From the NCBI GenBank assembly GCA_046347475.1, contig JAXMGD010000002.1:434001-498000 (forward strand): a DNA stretch of 64,000 nt, in the 5' to 3' direction. How positions within the stretch are numbered: the first letter of the stretch is position 1; the number at the start of each line of letters is the position of its first letter. The notes beneath the pieces were generated by a model. It did no database searches. It was not told the origin of the DNA and worked only from the letters and a program-made list of their open reading frames with translations. Position numbers and translations under genes: made by a program. Positions 33,955 to 42,081 of the stretch are shown here, piece after piece. This stretch comes from CAMCXE01 sp046347475. GTDB taxonomy: Bacteria > Pseudomonadota > Gammaproteobacteria > Pseudomonadales > Cellvibrionaceae.

Positions 33955-34763
33955 ACCTCGGTTTATTGCTCAGCCAACTGGGCTTGGCCCTCGCCGTCGG
34001 CAGCCAGGCCTTAGAACACCTGCACGCATCGGCGGGTGAGCGGCGGTTGTTTGACCTGCGCGGCCTCGCTGCACTTTTGCTACTGCTGGGGATTATTGCC
34101 GGTTTCGCCGCCAGGGCGCTAGCGCAGGGCGCCCCCTGGGCAAGCCATTTGTGGGGCACCGCGCACGCTTTTGCCACACACGAGACCTTCGCGCAAATAG
34201 GCAGCGCCAGCCAACGCCTGCGCGCCCTCGCCTGCTGGGCCATAGCGCTGTTGGGCGTGCTCAGCCTAAAGCGCTTTGGCGGCCCCTATTGTGGCGGTAG
34301 CGATTTAATGACCTTGCAACTGTGCCTCTGCCTGGCAGTGGCCGAAACCACTCAGTTAGCGGCGTGGCGTTTGGGAGCGGCGGGGTTTTTGTGTATTCAG
34401 CTGTGCCTGTCCTATTGGCAATCCGGCTGGGTCAAACTCATCAACCCCGACTGGCGCAGTGGGCGCGCCCTTTGGGAGGTATTTGCCTGCACCCATTACC
34501 CCGTCAGCACCACTACCCGGCGCTGGGCCGAGCACCCACGCTTACTCTGGGCCATGGGCTGGTTGATTATGCTGGTGGAGTTTTGTTTTCCCTTAAGCCT
34601 GTATTACAGCGCAAGCCTCTACGCGGCACTTATTTTTATGGGTGTGTTTCATCTCGCCAATGCGTGGCTTTTTGGCCTCAATCGCTTTTTATGGATTTGG
34701 CTGGCCACCTATCCTACGGTGATCGCCTTTGCGCCTATCATGGCGGAATTTATGCGGCGGTAA
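33945..34763 (+). CDS. HTTM-like polytopic membrane protein
   Basis: A 272-residue protein with about seven membrane helices. The segment LSYWQSGWVKLINPDWRSGRALWEVF resembles the HTTM / vitamin-K-dependent carboxylase-like fold (helix, lysine, then PDWRxGxAL). Bacterial HTTM proteins are mostly uncharacterised. Overlaps the upstream gene by ten bases. DoxX-type proteins are an alternative family. Confidence 0.65.
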   Translation: MSINLGLLLSQLGLALAVGSQALEHLHASAGERRLFDLRGLAALLLLLGIIAGFAARALAQGAPWASHLWGTAHAFATHETFAQIGSASQRLRALACWAIALLGVLSLKRFGGPYCGGSDLMTLQLCLCLAVAETTQLAAWRLGAAGFLCIQLCLSYWQSGWVKLINPDWRSGRALWEVFACTHYPVSTTTRRWAEHPRLLWAMGWLIMLVEFCFPLSLYYSASLYAALIFMGVFHLANAWLFGLNRFLWIWLATYPTVIAFAPIMAEFMRR

Positions 34764-34890
34764 ATCAAAGCCCAATCGTCACCGTGATACACCTGGTGTT
34801 CATCAGGGCATCCTAAACTCAGCAGACTATTTTAGGCTTCAACAAAACGCTTAATTAGCCGCCGTTAAAACTCTGGGAATAATACAAACA

Positions 34891-34922
34891 AAAAAAGCGA
34901 ATGCCCTGCATTCGCTTTTTTT
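34891..34922. terminator. Bidirectional intrinsic terminator
   Basis: AGCGAATG/CATTCGCT stem with a 5-base loop, flanked by A-run and T-run. It can end the HTTM gene (plus) and the fliT-like gene (minus). Confidence 0.9.
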
Positions 34923-34960
34923 AAAACCACTCTGTTCAGATGCTCGCTTTTATTCATCTA

Positions 34961-35068
34961 GCGACGTTTAGTGCCGGATAAATAGAGCCCCAGATATGAA
35001 GCATCAGCGGCGTAAGCCGCCCGAAGCCCCATTAAAACCAGCAGCTCCCGATATCGGCTCAGGTTTAA
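34961..35068. repeat. Multi-hairpin element, family R3, copy 2 (decayed)
   Basis: Shares with 24236-24408, in the same order, GCGACrTTTAGTGyCGG, a CGGCG...AAG...CGCC hairpin, and AGCCCC(GC/AT)TAAAAC followed by AGCAG. The long stems of copy 1 are broken here. Same orientation as copy 1. Confidence 0.65.
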
Positions 35069-35073
35069 AATGA

Positions 35074-35361
35074 TTATTTAAATTCTCGTTTTACGTCGGA
35101 AGATAAAGGGGCATTTAACCATTGTTCGGCCGTTTGCTCCGGCAGCCCTATTACAATTTGCGCGTACAACCCCAGCACCTTCTCCAATTCCTCCACTAAG
35201 CCTTTATTGTCGCGGTCTGGGTCGTCAAAGGCGGCATCCAGGCCTTGGCCCACCAAGGTATCCCAACGCTTCACACCGTCCCAATTGCCCGCCGCAAAAG
35301 CCCGTTCCATCTCCCTGCGCGCGCGTTTTACATTCACTAACGATGCCGATACCAGTTTCAT
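35074..35361 (-). CDS. Possible FliT-like flagellar chaperone
   Basis: A 95-residue, all-helical, charged protein from the ATG at 35361, which has GAGGAG six bases upstream. The pattern AxAAGNWDGVKRWDTLV ... LEKVLGLYAQIV resembles short FliT-type proteins encoded after fliS in Pseudomonas, and fliS lies on the same strand 3.5 kb upstream. Similarity is weak and the assignment rests partly on context. The longer upstream frame (to 35454) lacks a good start. Confidence 0.5.
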   Translation of the reverse strand: MKLVSASLVNVKRARREMERAFAAGNWDGVKRWDTLVGQGLDAAFDDPDRDNKGLVEELEKVLGLYAQIVIGLPEQTAEQWLNAPLSSDVKREFK

Positions 35362-35537
35362 ACTGCGCTCCTCAATGGGTGATACCCCGTTTAACGGCCG
35401 CGCGGGTAAAAACTTTAGGCAGATGGCTAAAACAGCAAGCGCCGGGAGCGTCACAAAAAGTTCATATTTTTAACATCCCAGCTTCACACAAGGCGCCGAC
35501 ACTCGCACTGATGTTGTTTTGAGTACAGAGTTGCCCC

Positions 35538-36113
35538 ATGTATAAACTGAATCTGCTGTTAGTAATTCTAACCCTGAGCCCACTTAGCGCTTTCTGCAGC
35601 ACGGCCGAACCTACAGCGCAAACCAACCACCAGCGCCAAGCGCCCTCGGCCATTACCGATTTAGCCTTCAAAGATTTTTATCAATTACCCGCAGGCCCCC
35701 AAGGCTTAGAACCCAGCGCGAAATTGCAAGCATTGAATAATAAACGGGTGCGCATCCGCGGCTTTATGGCCCACGAAGATGACCCGACCGCCGGAGTATT
35801 TTTGCTCAGCTCACAACCGGCCAACGTAGCCGAAAAAGCCGACGGCATGGCCGATGATTTACCCGTAGGCACGCTGACGGTTTATATGCCCGCCGAAGAC
35901 AAACAGAAAATACTCACCTATCGCCCAGGCCCCTGGGTCTTAACCGGCACTTTGCAATTAGGTAATCAGGAAGACCCCAACGGACGCATTTCCTACGTGC
36001 GCTTAATTATGGATAAAAGCGATATGCCCAATGCACAGAACTCAACTAGCGTAGCGAAAAAAACACTCAACCGCGCGCAAGATTTTAAAAACACCAAACC
36101 CACTACGAATTAA
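35538..36113 (+). CDS. Hypothetical exported protein (possibly DUF3299-like)
   Basis: A 191-residue protein with a signal peptide (MYKLNLLLVILTLSPLSAFC). The core NKRVRIRGFMAHEDD ... GVFLLSSQPANVAEKAD ... GTLTVYMPAED ... WVLTGTLQLG reads like an OB-fold-type domain found in DUF3299 proteins. No activity is known. It is 16 bases ahead of the alkaline phosphatase gene, so the two are co-transcribed. Confidence 0.7.
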   Translation: MYKLNLLLVILTLSPLSAFCSTAEPTAQTNHQRQAPSAITDLAFKDFYQLPAGPQGLEPSAKLQALNNKRVRIRGFMAHEDDPTAGVFLLSSQPANVAEKADGMADDLPVGTLTVYMPAEDKQKILTYRPGPWVLTGTLQLGNQEDPNGRISYVRLIMDKSDMPNAQNSTSVAKKTLNRAQDFKNTKPTTN

Positions 36114-36129
36114 CTTGTGAGGAAAAATT

Positions 36130-38082
36130 ATGAATAAGCTTTTGCATGCATCCGTATTAATGTGTGCCGGTGTCGCCGCCAGCGCCAACGCCGCGCCTGT
36201 GGTATCGCGCTTAACACCACCCAGCCAATTATTTGCCAGCCAAGGCGCTGAGGCAGGCCCGATCATCGCGCGTTTTATTCCCGGCCAACGCTTTGATTTA
36301 CAAGCCACCGTCAGTCCAGACGCGGGCAAAACAATTACTTCCGTGCAATTTTTCGTTGACGGCAACCCCGTTTCCGGCAGCGTGGCTTTAACCGGTGGTT
36401 CAGCATTAAATGCAGGTTTACCTCCCGAAACTAAAGTAGCCAGTCTGCGCGCCTACACCAATGCTACGCCGGGCATTCACAACCTTAGCGTTAAGGTGAC
36501 GCAAAGCGATAATCAACAAACCACCGCTACAGGTAATTTTGAAATTGTCGGCATTAATGCCAACGCAGGCCGCAAAGCAAAAAATATCATTATTATGTTG
36601 GGCGATGGCATGGGTGCCAGCCACCGCACCGCAGCGCGCATTATGTTAAATGGTTATGCGCAGGGTAAAACCAAGGAGCGTTTGGCCATGGATACATTTC
36701 CCAATACCGCCATGATTATGACCGCCTCGTTAAATTCCATTATTACCGACTCGGCGCCGGGCATGTCTAATTATGTAACCGGCAATAAAGCGCAAAATAA
36801 CCAAGAAGGCGTTTGGCCAGATGACACCAAGGACGCGTTTGATAATCCCCGCTTTGAATATCTATCCGAATTCCTGGCGCGCACCCAAGGGAAAAAACTC
36901 GGCATAGTCACCACCGCCGATGTATTTGATGCAACTCCCGCCGCCAACGCCGTGCACACATCCAATCGCGGCGCAGGTACAGGCATTGTCGATCAATTTT
37001 TTGATGACGCATCCAAAAGCGGTTTAACCGTATTATTAGGCGGCGGCCGCAAATGGTTTTTACCCAATGGCACACCTGGATCGGCCCGTGCCGCAAGCAG
37101 CGATTACAGCTTACCCGCCGATATTATTAGCGGCTGGGGCGCAGCACCGGGCGCAGTAGACCCCGCACGCAATTTAATTGCCGAGATGCAAAATAGCGGC
37201 TGGACCTACGCATCAGATCTAACCAGTTTAAATGCCGCGGGTACGCCGAATAAATTATTAGGTTTATTTGCCTATTCGAACATGAACGTAGCGCTGGATA
37301 AAATTGCTGGCCGCCGGGGCAATGGCGCAGTGGTAAATGATTTTGGTTTTCCCAATCAGCCTATGCTGGATGAAATGACTCAAAAAGCCCTAGATGTATT
37401 AGATGCAAATAGCCCCAACGGATTTGTCTTGATGGTAGAGGCCGCTTCCATCGATAAACAAGCGCACAATATGGATAGCGATCGCTTTATTGTTGAAGCC
37501 ATTGAATTTGATTACGCCATTAAAAAAGCCAAGGACTACGCAGCAACGCACCCAGACACTTTAGTATTAGTAACCGCCGATCACGAATGCGCGGGTGTTG
37601 CCATTATTGGCGCTTCCACTAAAACCGATGCAGACCTCGCAGCAAGCCCCAACACGGTGGCGGGCAAACGTGATGCTGTAGTAGGTGTTTATGATGCGGC
37701 GGGTTTTCCGAAATACACTAAAGCCGCCGACGGCTACCCTGCCAGCACCGATCCTGATTACAAAATGTTAATTGGTTATGCCTCTAACGTGGATCGTTAC
37801 GAAGATTGGCGCACCAACGCACAGCCCCTGCGCGATTCTCAGCAACCGTTTAATAATTCTGCGCCCTTAAATACCTACCCTGCTGATCCATTGGCACGCG
37901 ATGCCAGTACTGGGTTTTTAATTACCGGCCAAATTCCGCAAAGCTCAGCCGTGGCAGCGCACACCGGCGGCGATATTCCCTTATCTGCATTAGGCCGAGG
38001 CGCCAGTTTATTTGGCGGCGTTATGGATAACACCGAGGTATTTTTCTCCATTATGCAAGCGGCTGTAGGCGGCGCTAAATAA
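36130..38082 (+). CDS. Secreted alkaline phosphatase with N-terminal Ig-like domain
   Basis: A 650-residue PhoA-superfamily enzyme with a signal peptide (ending ASANAA). An Ig-like domain precedes the catalytic part (about 60-145, RFDLQATVSPDAG...FFVDGNPVSG). Metal and active-site motifs are complete: LGDGMGASHRTA, TDSAPGMSNYVTG (nucleophile region), VEAASIDKQAHN, VTADHECAG and AAHTGGDIP. It would release phosphate from organic esters outside the cytoplasmic membrane. Part of a three-gene plus-strand unit; no Pho box was identified. Confidence 0.92.
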   Translation: MNKLLHASVLMCAGVAASANAAPVVSRLTPPSQLFASQGAEAGPIIARFIPGQRFDLQATVSPDAGKTITSVQFFVDGNPVSGSVALTGGSALNAGLPPETKVASLRAYTNATPGIHNLSVKVTQSDNQQTTATGNFEIVGINANAGRKAKNIIIMLGDGMGASHRTAARIMLNGYAQGKTKERLAMDTFPNTAMIMTASLNSIITDSAPGMSNYVTGNKAQNNQEGVWPDDTKDAFDNPRFEYLSEFLARTQGKKLGIVTTADVFDATPAANAVHTSNRGAGTGIVDQFFDDASKSGLTVLLGGGRKWFLPNGTPGSARAASSDYSLPADIISGWGAAPGAVDPARNLIAEMQNSGWTYASDLTSLNAAGTPNKLLGLFAYSNMNVALDKIAGRRGNGAVVNDFGFPNQPMLDEMTQKALDVLDANSPNGFVLMVEAASIDKQAHNMDSDRFIVEAIEFDYAIKKAKDYAATHPDTLVLVTADHECAGVAIIGASTKTDADLAASPNTVAGKRDAVVGVYDAAGFPKYTKAADGYPASTDPDYKMLIGYASNVDRYEDWRTNAQPLRDSQQPFNNSAPLNTYPADPLARDASTGFLITGQIPQSSAVAAHTGGDIPLSALGRGASLFGGVMDNTEVFFSIMQAAVGGAK

Positions 38083-38124
38083 CCAGCGGCGCATAATAAT
38101 GCGCCCCATTTGAGGCATAATTTT

Positions 38125-38772
38125 ATGAAAAAAATATTTAGCTTAGCGACCATTACCGCATTGTGTACCTTTGCCACTATTGGCCAGGCCGCTACTTTAG
38201 AAATTAATTTTGATACTGTAGCCGCGGGCAGCCAAGCCAATGTGGCGGCACCTGCCGGTATTCGCTTTTATCAAGCCCATTTTGTAAATGATGCAGACGC
38301 CTTTGGCGATGAAATCCCCAACACGGAAAAATGGCAAATCGATACGGCAAGCACGTCAGCATTTCCAGTGACGGTCGATAATCCGGCAAGTTTCGGTTAT
38401 GGCGCAGCGCCCTCAGGGACGAATGCACTGAATGCACTCTGGCAGCCGGTCCTAATGCGTTTTGACCAGGCGATTCATCTCAGCAGTTTTTCAGCCCAAC
38501 TGGATAACAGCACCTATGGTGATTTAACACCATCGGCTGTGTATTTTTTAGATGGTCAAAAAACTATTCTCGGCCAGATTAGCCTTGATCAAACCCAACC
38601 GGGCGCCTTGGCGCTATTAAATACCCCGGTGAATGGCGTGCGGGAAGTATTATTTTCCTCAGGTGCTTTTTACGACAATCTGCAAATATCCACCGTTCCT
38701 TTGCCACCGAGCGCACTCTTATTTATATCAGGCCTCACCCTGTTAGGGGTATTAAAACGCCGCAAAGGCTAG
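38125..38772 (+). CDS. PEP-CTERM sorting-domain protein
   Basis: A 215-residue secreted protein: signal peptide (MKKIFSLATITALCTFATIGQA), a beta-rich middle, and a C-terminal PEP-CTERM-type anchor, here the variant VPLPPSALLF, a hydrophobic helix and KRRKG. PEP-CTERM proteins are processed by an exosortase; none is encoded in the window. Start at 38125 has GAGG upstream. It follows the alkaline phosphatase by 42 bases. Confidence 0.85.
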   Translation: MKKIFSLATITALCTFATIGQAATLEINFDTVAAGSQANVAAPAGIRFYQAHFVNDADAFGDEIPNTEKWQIDTASTSAFPVTVDNPASFGYGAAPSGTNALNALWQPVLMRFDQAIHLSSFSAQLDNSTYGDLTPSAVYFLDGQKTILGQISLDQTQPGALALLNTPVNGVREVLFSSGAFYDNLQISTVPLPPSALLFISGLTLLGVLKRRKG

Positions 38773-38827
38773 CTAGCAAACCTGCTCATTGAGTGCCCGA
38801 TTCTTAAAATCAGCACCTAACGGGCAT

Positions 38828-38860
38828 AAAAAAGCCGCCTCATAATGGCGGCTTTTTTTA
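38828..38860. terminator. Bidirectional intrinsic terminator
   Basis: GCCGCC/GGCGGC stem with a 7-base loop between an A-run and seven T. It ends the PEP-CTERM gene (plus) and fliS (minus). Confidence 0.9.
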
Positions 38861-38874
38861 TTCTCGTGTAAGAG

Positions 38875-39276
38875 TTAGGCGGCCACCGCCTGGCTAATTA
38901 TTTCTTTAGGCATATTATCCCAACCGGCTTTTACCTCTAGCATTAAATGCCGCACCTCCGTCAGTGCAAGCAAATGGGCATCGCCTTCGGTGTCTTCCAA
39001 ACGCTCGGCCATATACATATACAAATCATTTAAATTCAGCGCTATTTCGCCGCCGCGTTCAAAATCCAAGCAGTTGCGCAAGCCGTTAATAATGGCCAGC
39101 AGTTTTTCTTTCAGCACAATATGGTCCCCCAACTCCTGGGCGTGCAGAGCCAAAATCCCTTGGTCAATGCGCTCAAGGGCGCCGTCCATCAGCAGGGAAA
39201 TAATTTGGTGAGAGGTAATTGTTTCCATCTGCTCATTCATAATGTGCGCAGCTTTGGTGTAGTTAATTGCCATAAA
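38875..39276 (-). CDS. fliS: Flagellar secretion chaperone FliS
   Basis: A 133-residue FliS that binds flagellin's C terminus before export. The family core is clear: LMDGALERIDQGI, then LRNCLDFERGGEIALNLNDLYMYMAERL and EVKAGWDNM. The ATG at 39276 has GAGG eight bases upstream. fliD and flagellin genes are not in the window, so this is a displaced or split part of the late flagellar cluster. Confidence 0.93.
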   Translation of the reverse strand, partial: FMAINYTKAAHIMNEQMETITSHQIISLLMDGALERIDQGILALHAQELGDHIVLKEKLLAIINGLRNCLDFERGGEIALNLNDLYMYMAERLEDTEGDAHLLALTEVRHLMLEVKAGWDNMPKEIISQAVAA

Positions 39277-39353
39277 ACCATCCTCAAAAATATCCGGCAA
39301 CCAATTGCCGAAGTTGTTAATGTCAGAGTAGGTTTTGCTAAAACAATGCCAAG

Positions 39354-39602
39354 CTACACATCTAAATCAATAATGGGTGTGCTGCGGTCGGTTTTGCGGC
39401 GGTCTTGGCCGGAGCGCAGGTCATAGCCTTTGATGCGCGGCCGCGTCTGTTGGCGCCGCTCCTGGCGCTCCCGGCGCTCTCGGTCGGTGGGGGAGTCAGT
39501 GACGTTTGGCACGCTGCGCTCTTGTATTTTTTCTACGGGCGCAACGCCGCCTGCCCTATGGGGCGGGATAATCGGGGGTTTGTTGGGCGGAATGGGGAAC
39601 AT
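39354..39602 (-). CDS. Small hypothetical protein, Arg-rich
   Basis: An 82-residue protein with a proline-rich N terminus (MFPIPPNKPPIIPP) and a highly charged middle (DRERRERQERRQQTRPR). No family recognised. It lies 77 bases upstream of fliS on the same strand and may be in its operon; it is probably disordered. Confidence 0.5.
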   Translation of the reverse strand: MFPIPPNKPPIIPPHRAGGVAPVEKIQERSVPNVTDSPTDRERRERQERRQQTRPRIKGYDLRSGQDRRKTDRSTPIIDLDV

Positions 39603-39708
39603 AAACTGGCATAATCCTGCCGCGCGACAGCAGGTTATCGGCTAATATTCGCCGCTCTTTAATTTTTCCTCCCATTCCCCCTTGGCTTCCCCTCAATAAG
39701 GTCTTCTT

Positions 39709-40197
39709 ATGCGTATCACGTCGTTATGTGTTGCCGGTTTATTCGCTTTATGCACCAGTGCAACTTTTGCCATCGAGGCCACCAGCAGCGTAAAAGTAAC
39801 CCCCCTGTTAAAAACTCAAACCAGTTGGGACGGCACGGCCATCGAATACCCCAAGGGCAAAGCGGAAATTACCGGCATGATTGTGGAAATAGCACCGGGC
39901 GGCGAAACCGGCTGGCACCTGCACCCGGTGCCTTCCTTCGGCATGCTATTAGAGGGGGAATTAGAAGTGACACTTAAAAGTGGTGCGCGCAAAGTGATTA
40001 AACAAGGTGAGGCCTTAGCCGAAGTGGTTAACACTCTGCACAATGGCCGCGCCATCAGCAAAACACCGGTAAAAATACTGGTGTTTTATGCAGGCAGTAG
40101 CGATAGCAAAATTACTGAAAAAGCTCCCGCCGAACCGCTACCGGCCAGTGAAAAAAAACCAACCCAAGAAAGCATACCGAGCAGTGGTCATTATTAA
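39709..40197 (+). CDS. Periplasmic cupin-domain protein
   Basis: A 162-residue protein with a signal peptide (MRITSLCVAGLFALCTSATFA) and a single cupin barrel: PGGETGWHLHPVPSFGMLLEGELEV gives the HxH...E metal motif, and VNTLHNGR the second histidine. The C terminus is a proline/lysine-rich tail. Small exported cupins may bind metals or signals; function unknown. AAGG lies seven bases before the ATG. Confidence 0.85.
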   Translation: MRITSLCVAGLFALCTSATFAIEATSSVKVTPLLKTQTSWDGTAIEYPKGKAEITGMIVEIAPGGETGWHLHPVPSFGMLLEGELEVTLKSGARKVIKQGEALAEVVNTLHNGRAISKTPVKILVFYAGSSDSKITEKAPAEPLPASEKKPTQESIPSSGHY

Positions 40198-40296
40198 TCC
40201 CGCCGATAGTCCCTTAAGCCAAGATAGTCCCATGAGCCAAGATAGTCCCATGGGCCAATAAAGCCCGCAAATTTGTCGCCAGATTAAAAAGGGCCA

Positions 40297-40337
40297 AAAA
40301 AAACCCGGCAGCGATCACGCAGGCCGGGTTTTTTTAT
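40297..40337. terminator. Bidirectional intrinsic terminator
   Basis: AAACCCGGC/GCCGGGTTT stem, loop of about 13 bases, with T-runs on both sides. It serves the cupin gene (plus) and the xylanase gene (minus). Confidence 0.9.
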
Positions 40338-40348
40338 TTAGCGAATGC

Positions 40349-41488
40349 TTATTTTGCACGCTCTTCTTTCAGGTAATTCATCAACCAGGTCATAGCAGGA
40401 CGCTCGGTGCCATTTTCTTGGATAAGCCCTGTGCCCGTTCTCCAGGTTTTACCTACCACATAGCCCCAGAGGGTAATACCTTTCACTTTTGGATGATTCC
40501 AGAACACGGGGAAGTGCATCTTCATATAATCCAGCTGCGTCTGATCATTGGTAGCTTCAATATCGTATTCAGAGATATACAAATCTGTACCCAATGCACC
40601 GATTTTATCCAGCTTATCTTTAATTTCTTGTGCGCTCCACACTTTAGGACTGTACAGGCTGTGCGACTGCATACCTAAACCGTCTACCACACCTGCATCT
40701 ACAGCCGGTTTAATTAACGCGAGGATTTTATCGGTATCCCAGGTTAAGAAATTGTAATCGTTGTAAATAAGTTCAGAGTTTGGACAATGTTTACGGGCCA
40801 GTTTAAATACTTCGGTAATCCAATCTTTACCGGCGAATGCATTTTTAGCATAGGCGGCTGGGGCATGGCCCTCAACGGCTTCATTCACCACATCGATCAT
40901 CACGGTGTCTGGGTAGCGGGTGCAATACGCCTTAATCCAATTTTCAATGGCCGTACGTTGATCAGCCGCGCTCAAGCCACTAATCCAACTGGGCGCTTGC
41001 TGGCCCCAGACAAAATTATGCGCTTTAACCGGTATATTATTTTTGCGCGCAAAATCATAAATTTTATCCAGCGCCGCCCAGTTATATTGGCCACGAGTGG
41101 CTTCAACCACGCCCCACTTGCCTTCGTTTTCCGGCGTAATTTGGTTCCAGTACTTCATAAAATCAGAACGCACCGCGCCACTGGTGGTGATATTACCGAC
41201 GAATTTCTTCGCACTAGCACCTGAGCTGCTGGAGCTGGAACTACTTGAACTTGAGCTACTGCTAGAACTGGAACTTGAACTGCTGCTGGAGCTTGATGTG
41301 CGCCCAGAGGAGCTGGATGACGAAGAACTGCTCGATGAACTGCTTGAGGAGCTACTGCTGGATGAACTGGACGAGCTTGAAGAAGATGAACCCGTTTCGC
41401 CGCCGCCACAACCTGTTAATGCGATAGCGCAGGCCAAAACGGATAGCGGCAGTATGGACGCCAGTGGTTTTTGAATAAGTGTTTTCAT
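40349..41488 (-). CDS. GH10 endo-beta-1,4-xylanase, lipoprotein with poly-serine linker
   Basis: A 379-residue protein. Lipobox LTGC (C27) suggests attachment to the outer membrane. Residues from about 33 to 90 are nearly all serine, interrupted once by GRT. The GH10 catalytic barrel follows, with WGVVEATRGQYNW, HNFVWGQQAPSW, the acid/base Glu in DVVNEAVEG and the nucleophile Glu in YISEYDIE. It would cut xylan at the cell surface. Poly-Ser linkers in carbohydrate enzymes are typical of Cellvibrio/Saccharophagus relatives. No carbohydrate-binding module is present. Confidence 0.94.
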   Translation of the reverse strand: MKTLIQKPLASILPLSVLACAIALTGCGGGETGSSSSSSSSSSSSSSSSSSSSSSSSSSSSGRTSSSSSSSSSSSSSSSSSSSSSSSSSGASAKKFVGNITTSGAVRSDFMKYWNQITPENEGKWGVVEATRGQYNWAALDKIYDFARKNNIPVKAHNFVWGQQAPSWISGLSAADQRTAIENWIKAYCTRYPDTVMIDVVNEAVEGHAPAAYAKNAFAGKDWITEVFKLARKHCPNSELIYNDYNFLTWDTDKILALIKPAVDAGVVDGLGMQSHSLYSPKVWSAQEIKDKLDKIGALGTDLYISEYDIEATNDQTQLDYMKMHFPVFWNHPKVKGITLWGYVVGKTWRTGTGLIQENGTERPAMTWLMNYLKEERAK

Positions 41489-42081
41489 AATGATTATTTG
41501 CCCTATTGTTTGACAATTTATCATTGGCAATTAAATAATAATGTGCCGATGCTTGGTGTCTTATGTTTTTTTATTGCGTATCTCAACGCACCATCAGAAG
41601 ATGATGACCTTGCACAGTAGCACGTCAGAAAAAATATTTATGTGACCTATGTTTATGACGCTTCGTAGAGTGACACACAATTAAAAGCCGCCACTCAACA
41701 GCTTAAGGATGCGCTGATTAATTCCATATTTTGCTTTTTTCAACAGCGCCCGCGTCGCTCCGGCGCTGGCTCCATGTCCACAAGGGTTGAGTAAAAGGCA
41801 AAATCTGAAATACATTCGCGGCTATTTAAATCGGCAGTGTAAAAACCGAAAAAAAATCCGCCGCGAAGACTGCACACCAGGGGACAGGTATTTTAGACCT
41901 GCATAGAAGGCACGATTTATTGTGCTTGCCCCGTTAATGGGCCCAATTTGAAACACGCTTTGAATAAGCCATAAACGCCAAACGACTAGCAGCTTGTTGA
42001 CATGGGTTGGTGGCGACGGTCTGGCAAGGTAGTATTTCAACAAGCGGCTAAACAGCCACACACTCAACTCGATTTACTGCA
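41489..42081. other. Gene-free stretch upstream of the xylanase
   Basis: About 590 bases; promoter region of the xylanase on the minus strand plus repeat R1 copy 2 (41991-42045). No other feature was recognised. Confidence 0.5.
41991..42045. repeat. Short terminal-inverted-repeat element, family R1, copy 2
   Basis: 55 bp with ends AGCTTGTTGA / TTTCAACAAGC. It is inverted relative to copy 1 at 24033-24088; cores share CTGGCA and TAGyATTTCAACAAGC. Confidence 0.75.

Larger units (their letters stand above)
34764..35073. other. Gene-free stretch with terminator and R3 repeat copy
   Basis: Holds the terminator at 34891-34922 and a diverged copy of the multi-hairpin repeat at 34961-35068; nothing else is seen. 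Confidence 0.6.

Noticed and set aside
41097..41474. 125-residue plus-strand ORF rich in Leu and Glu
   Set aside because: It is the antisense reading of the xylanase poly-Ser linker; repetitive composition comes from the opposite strand.
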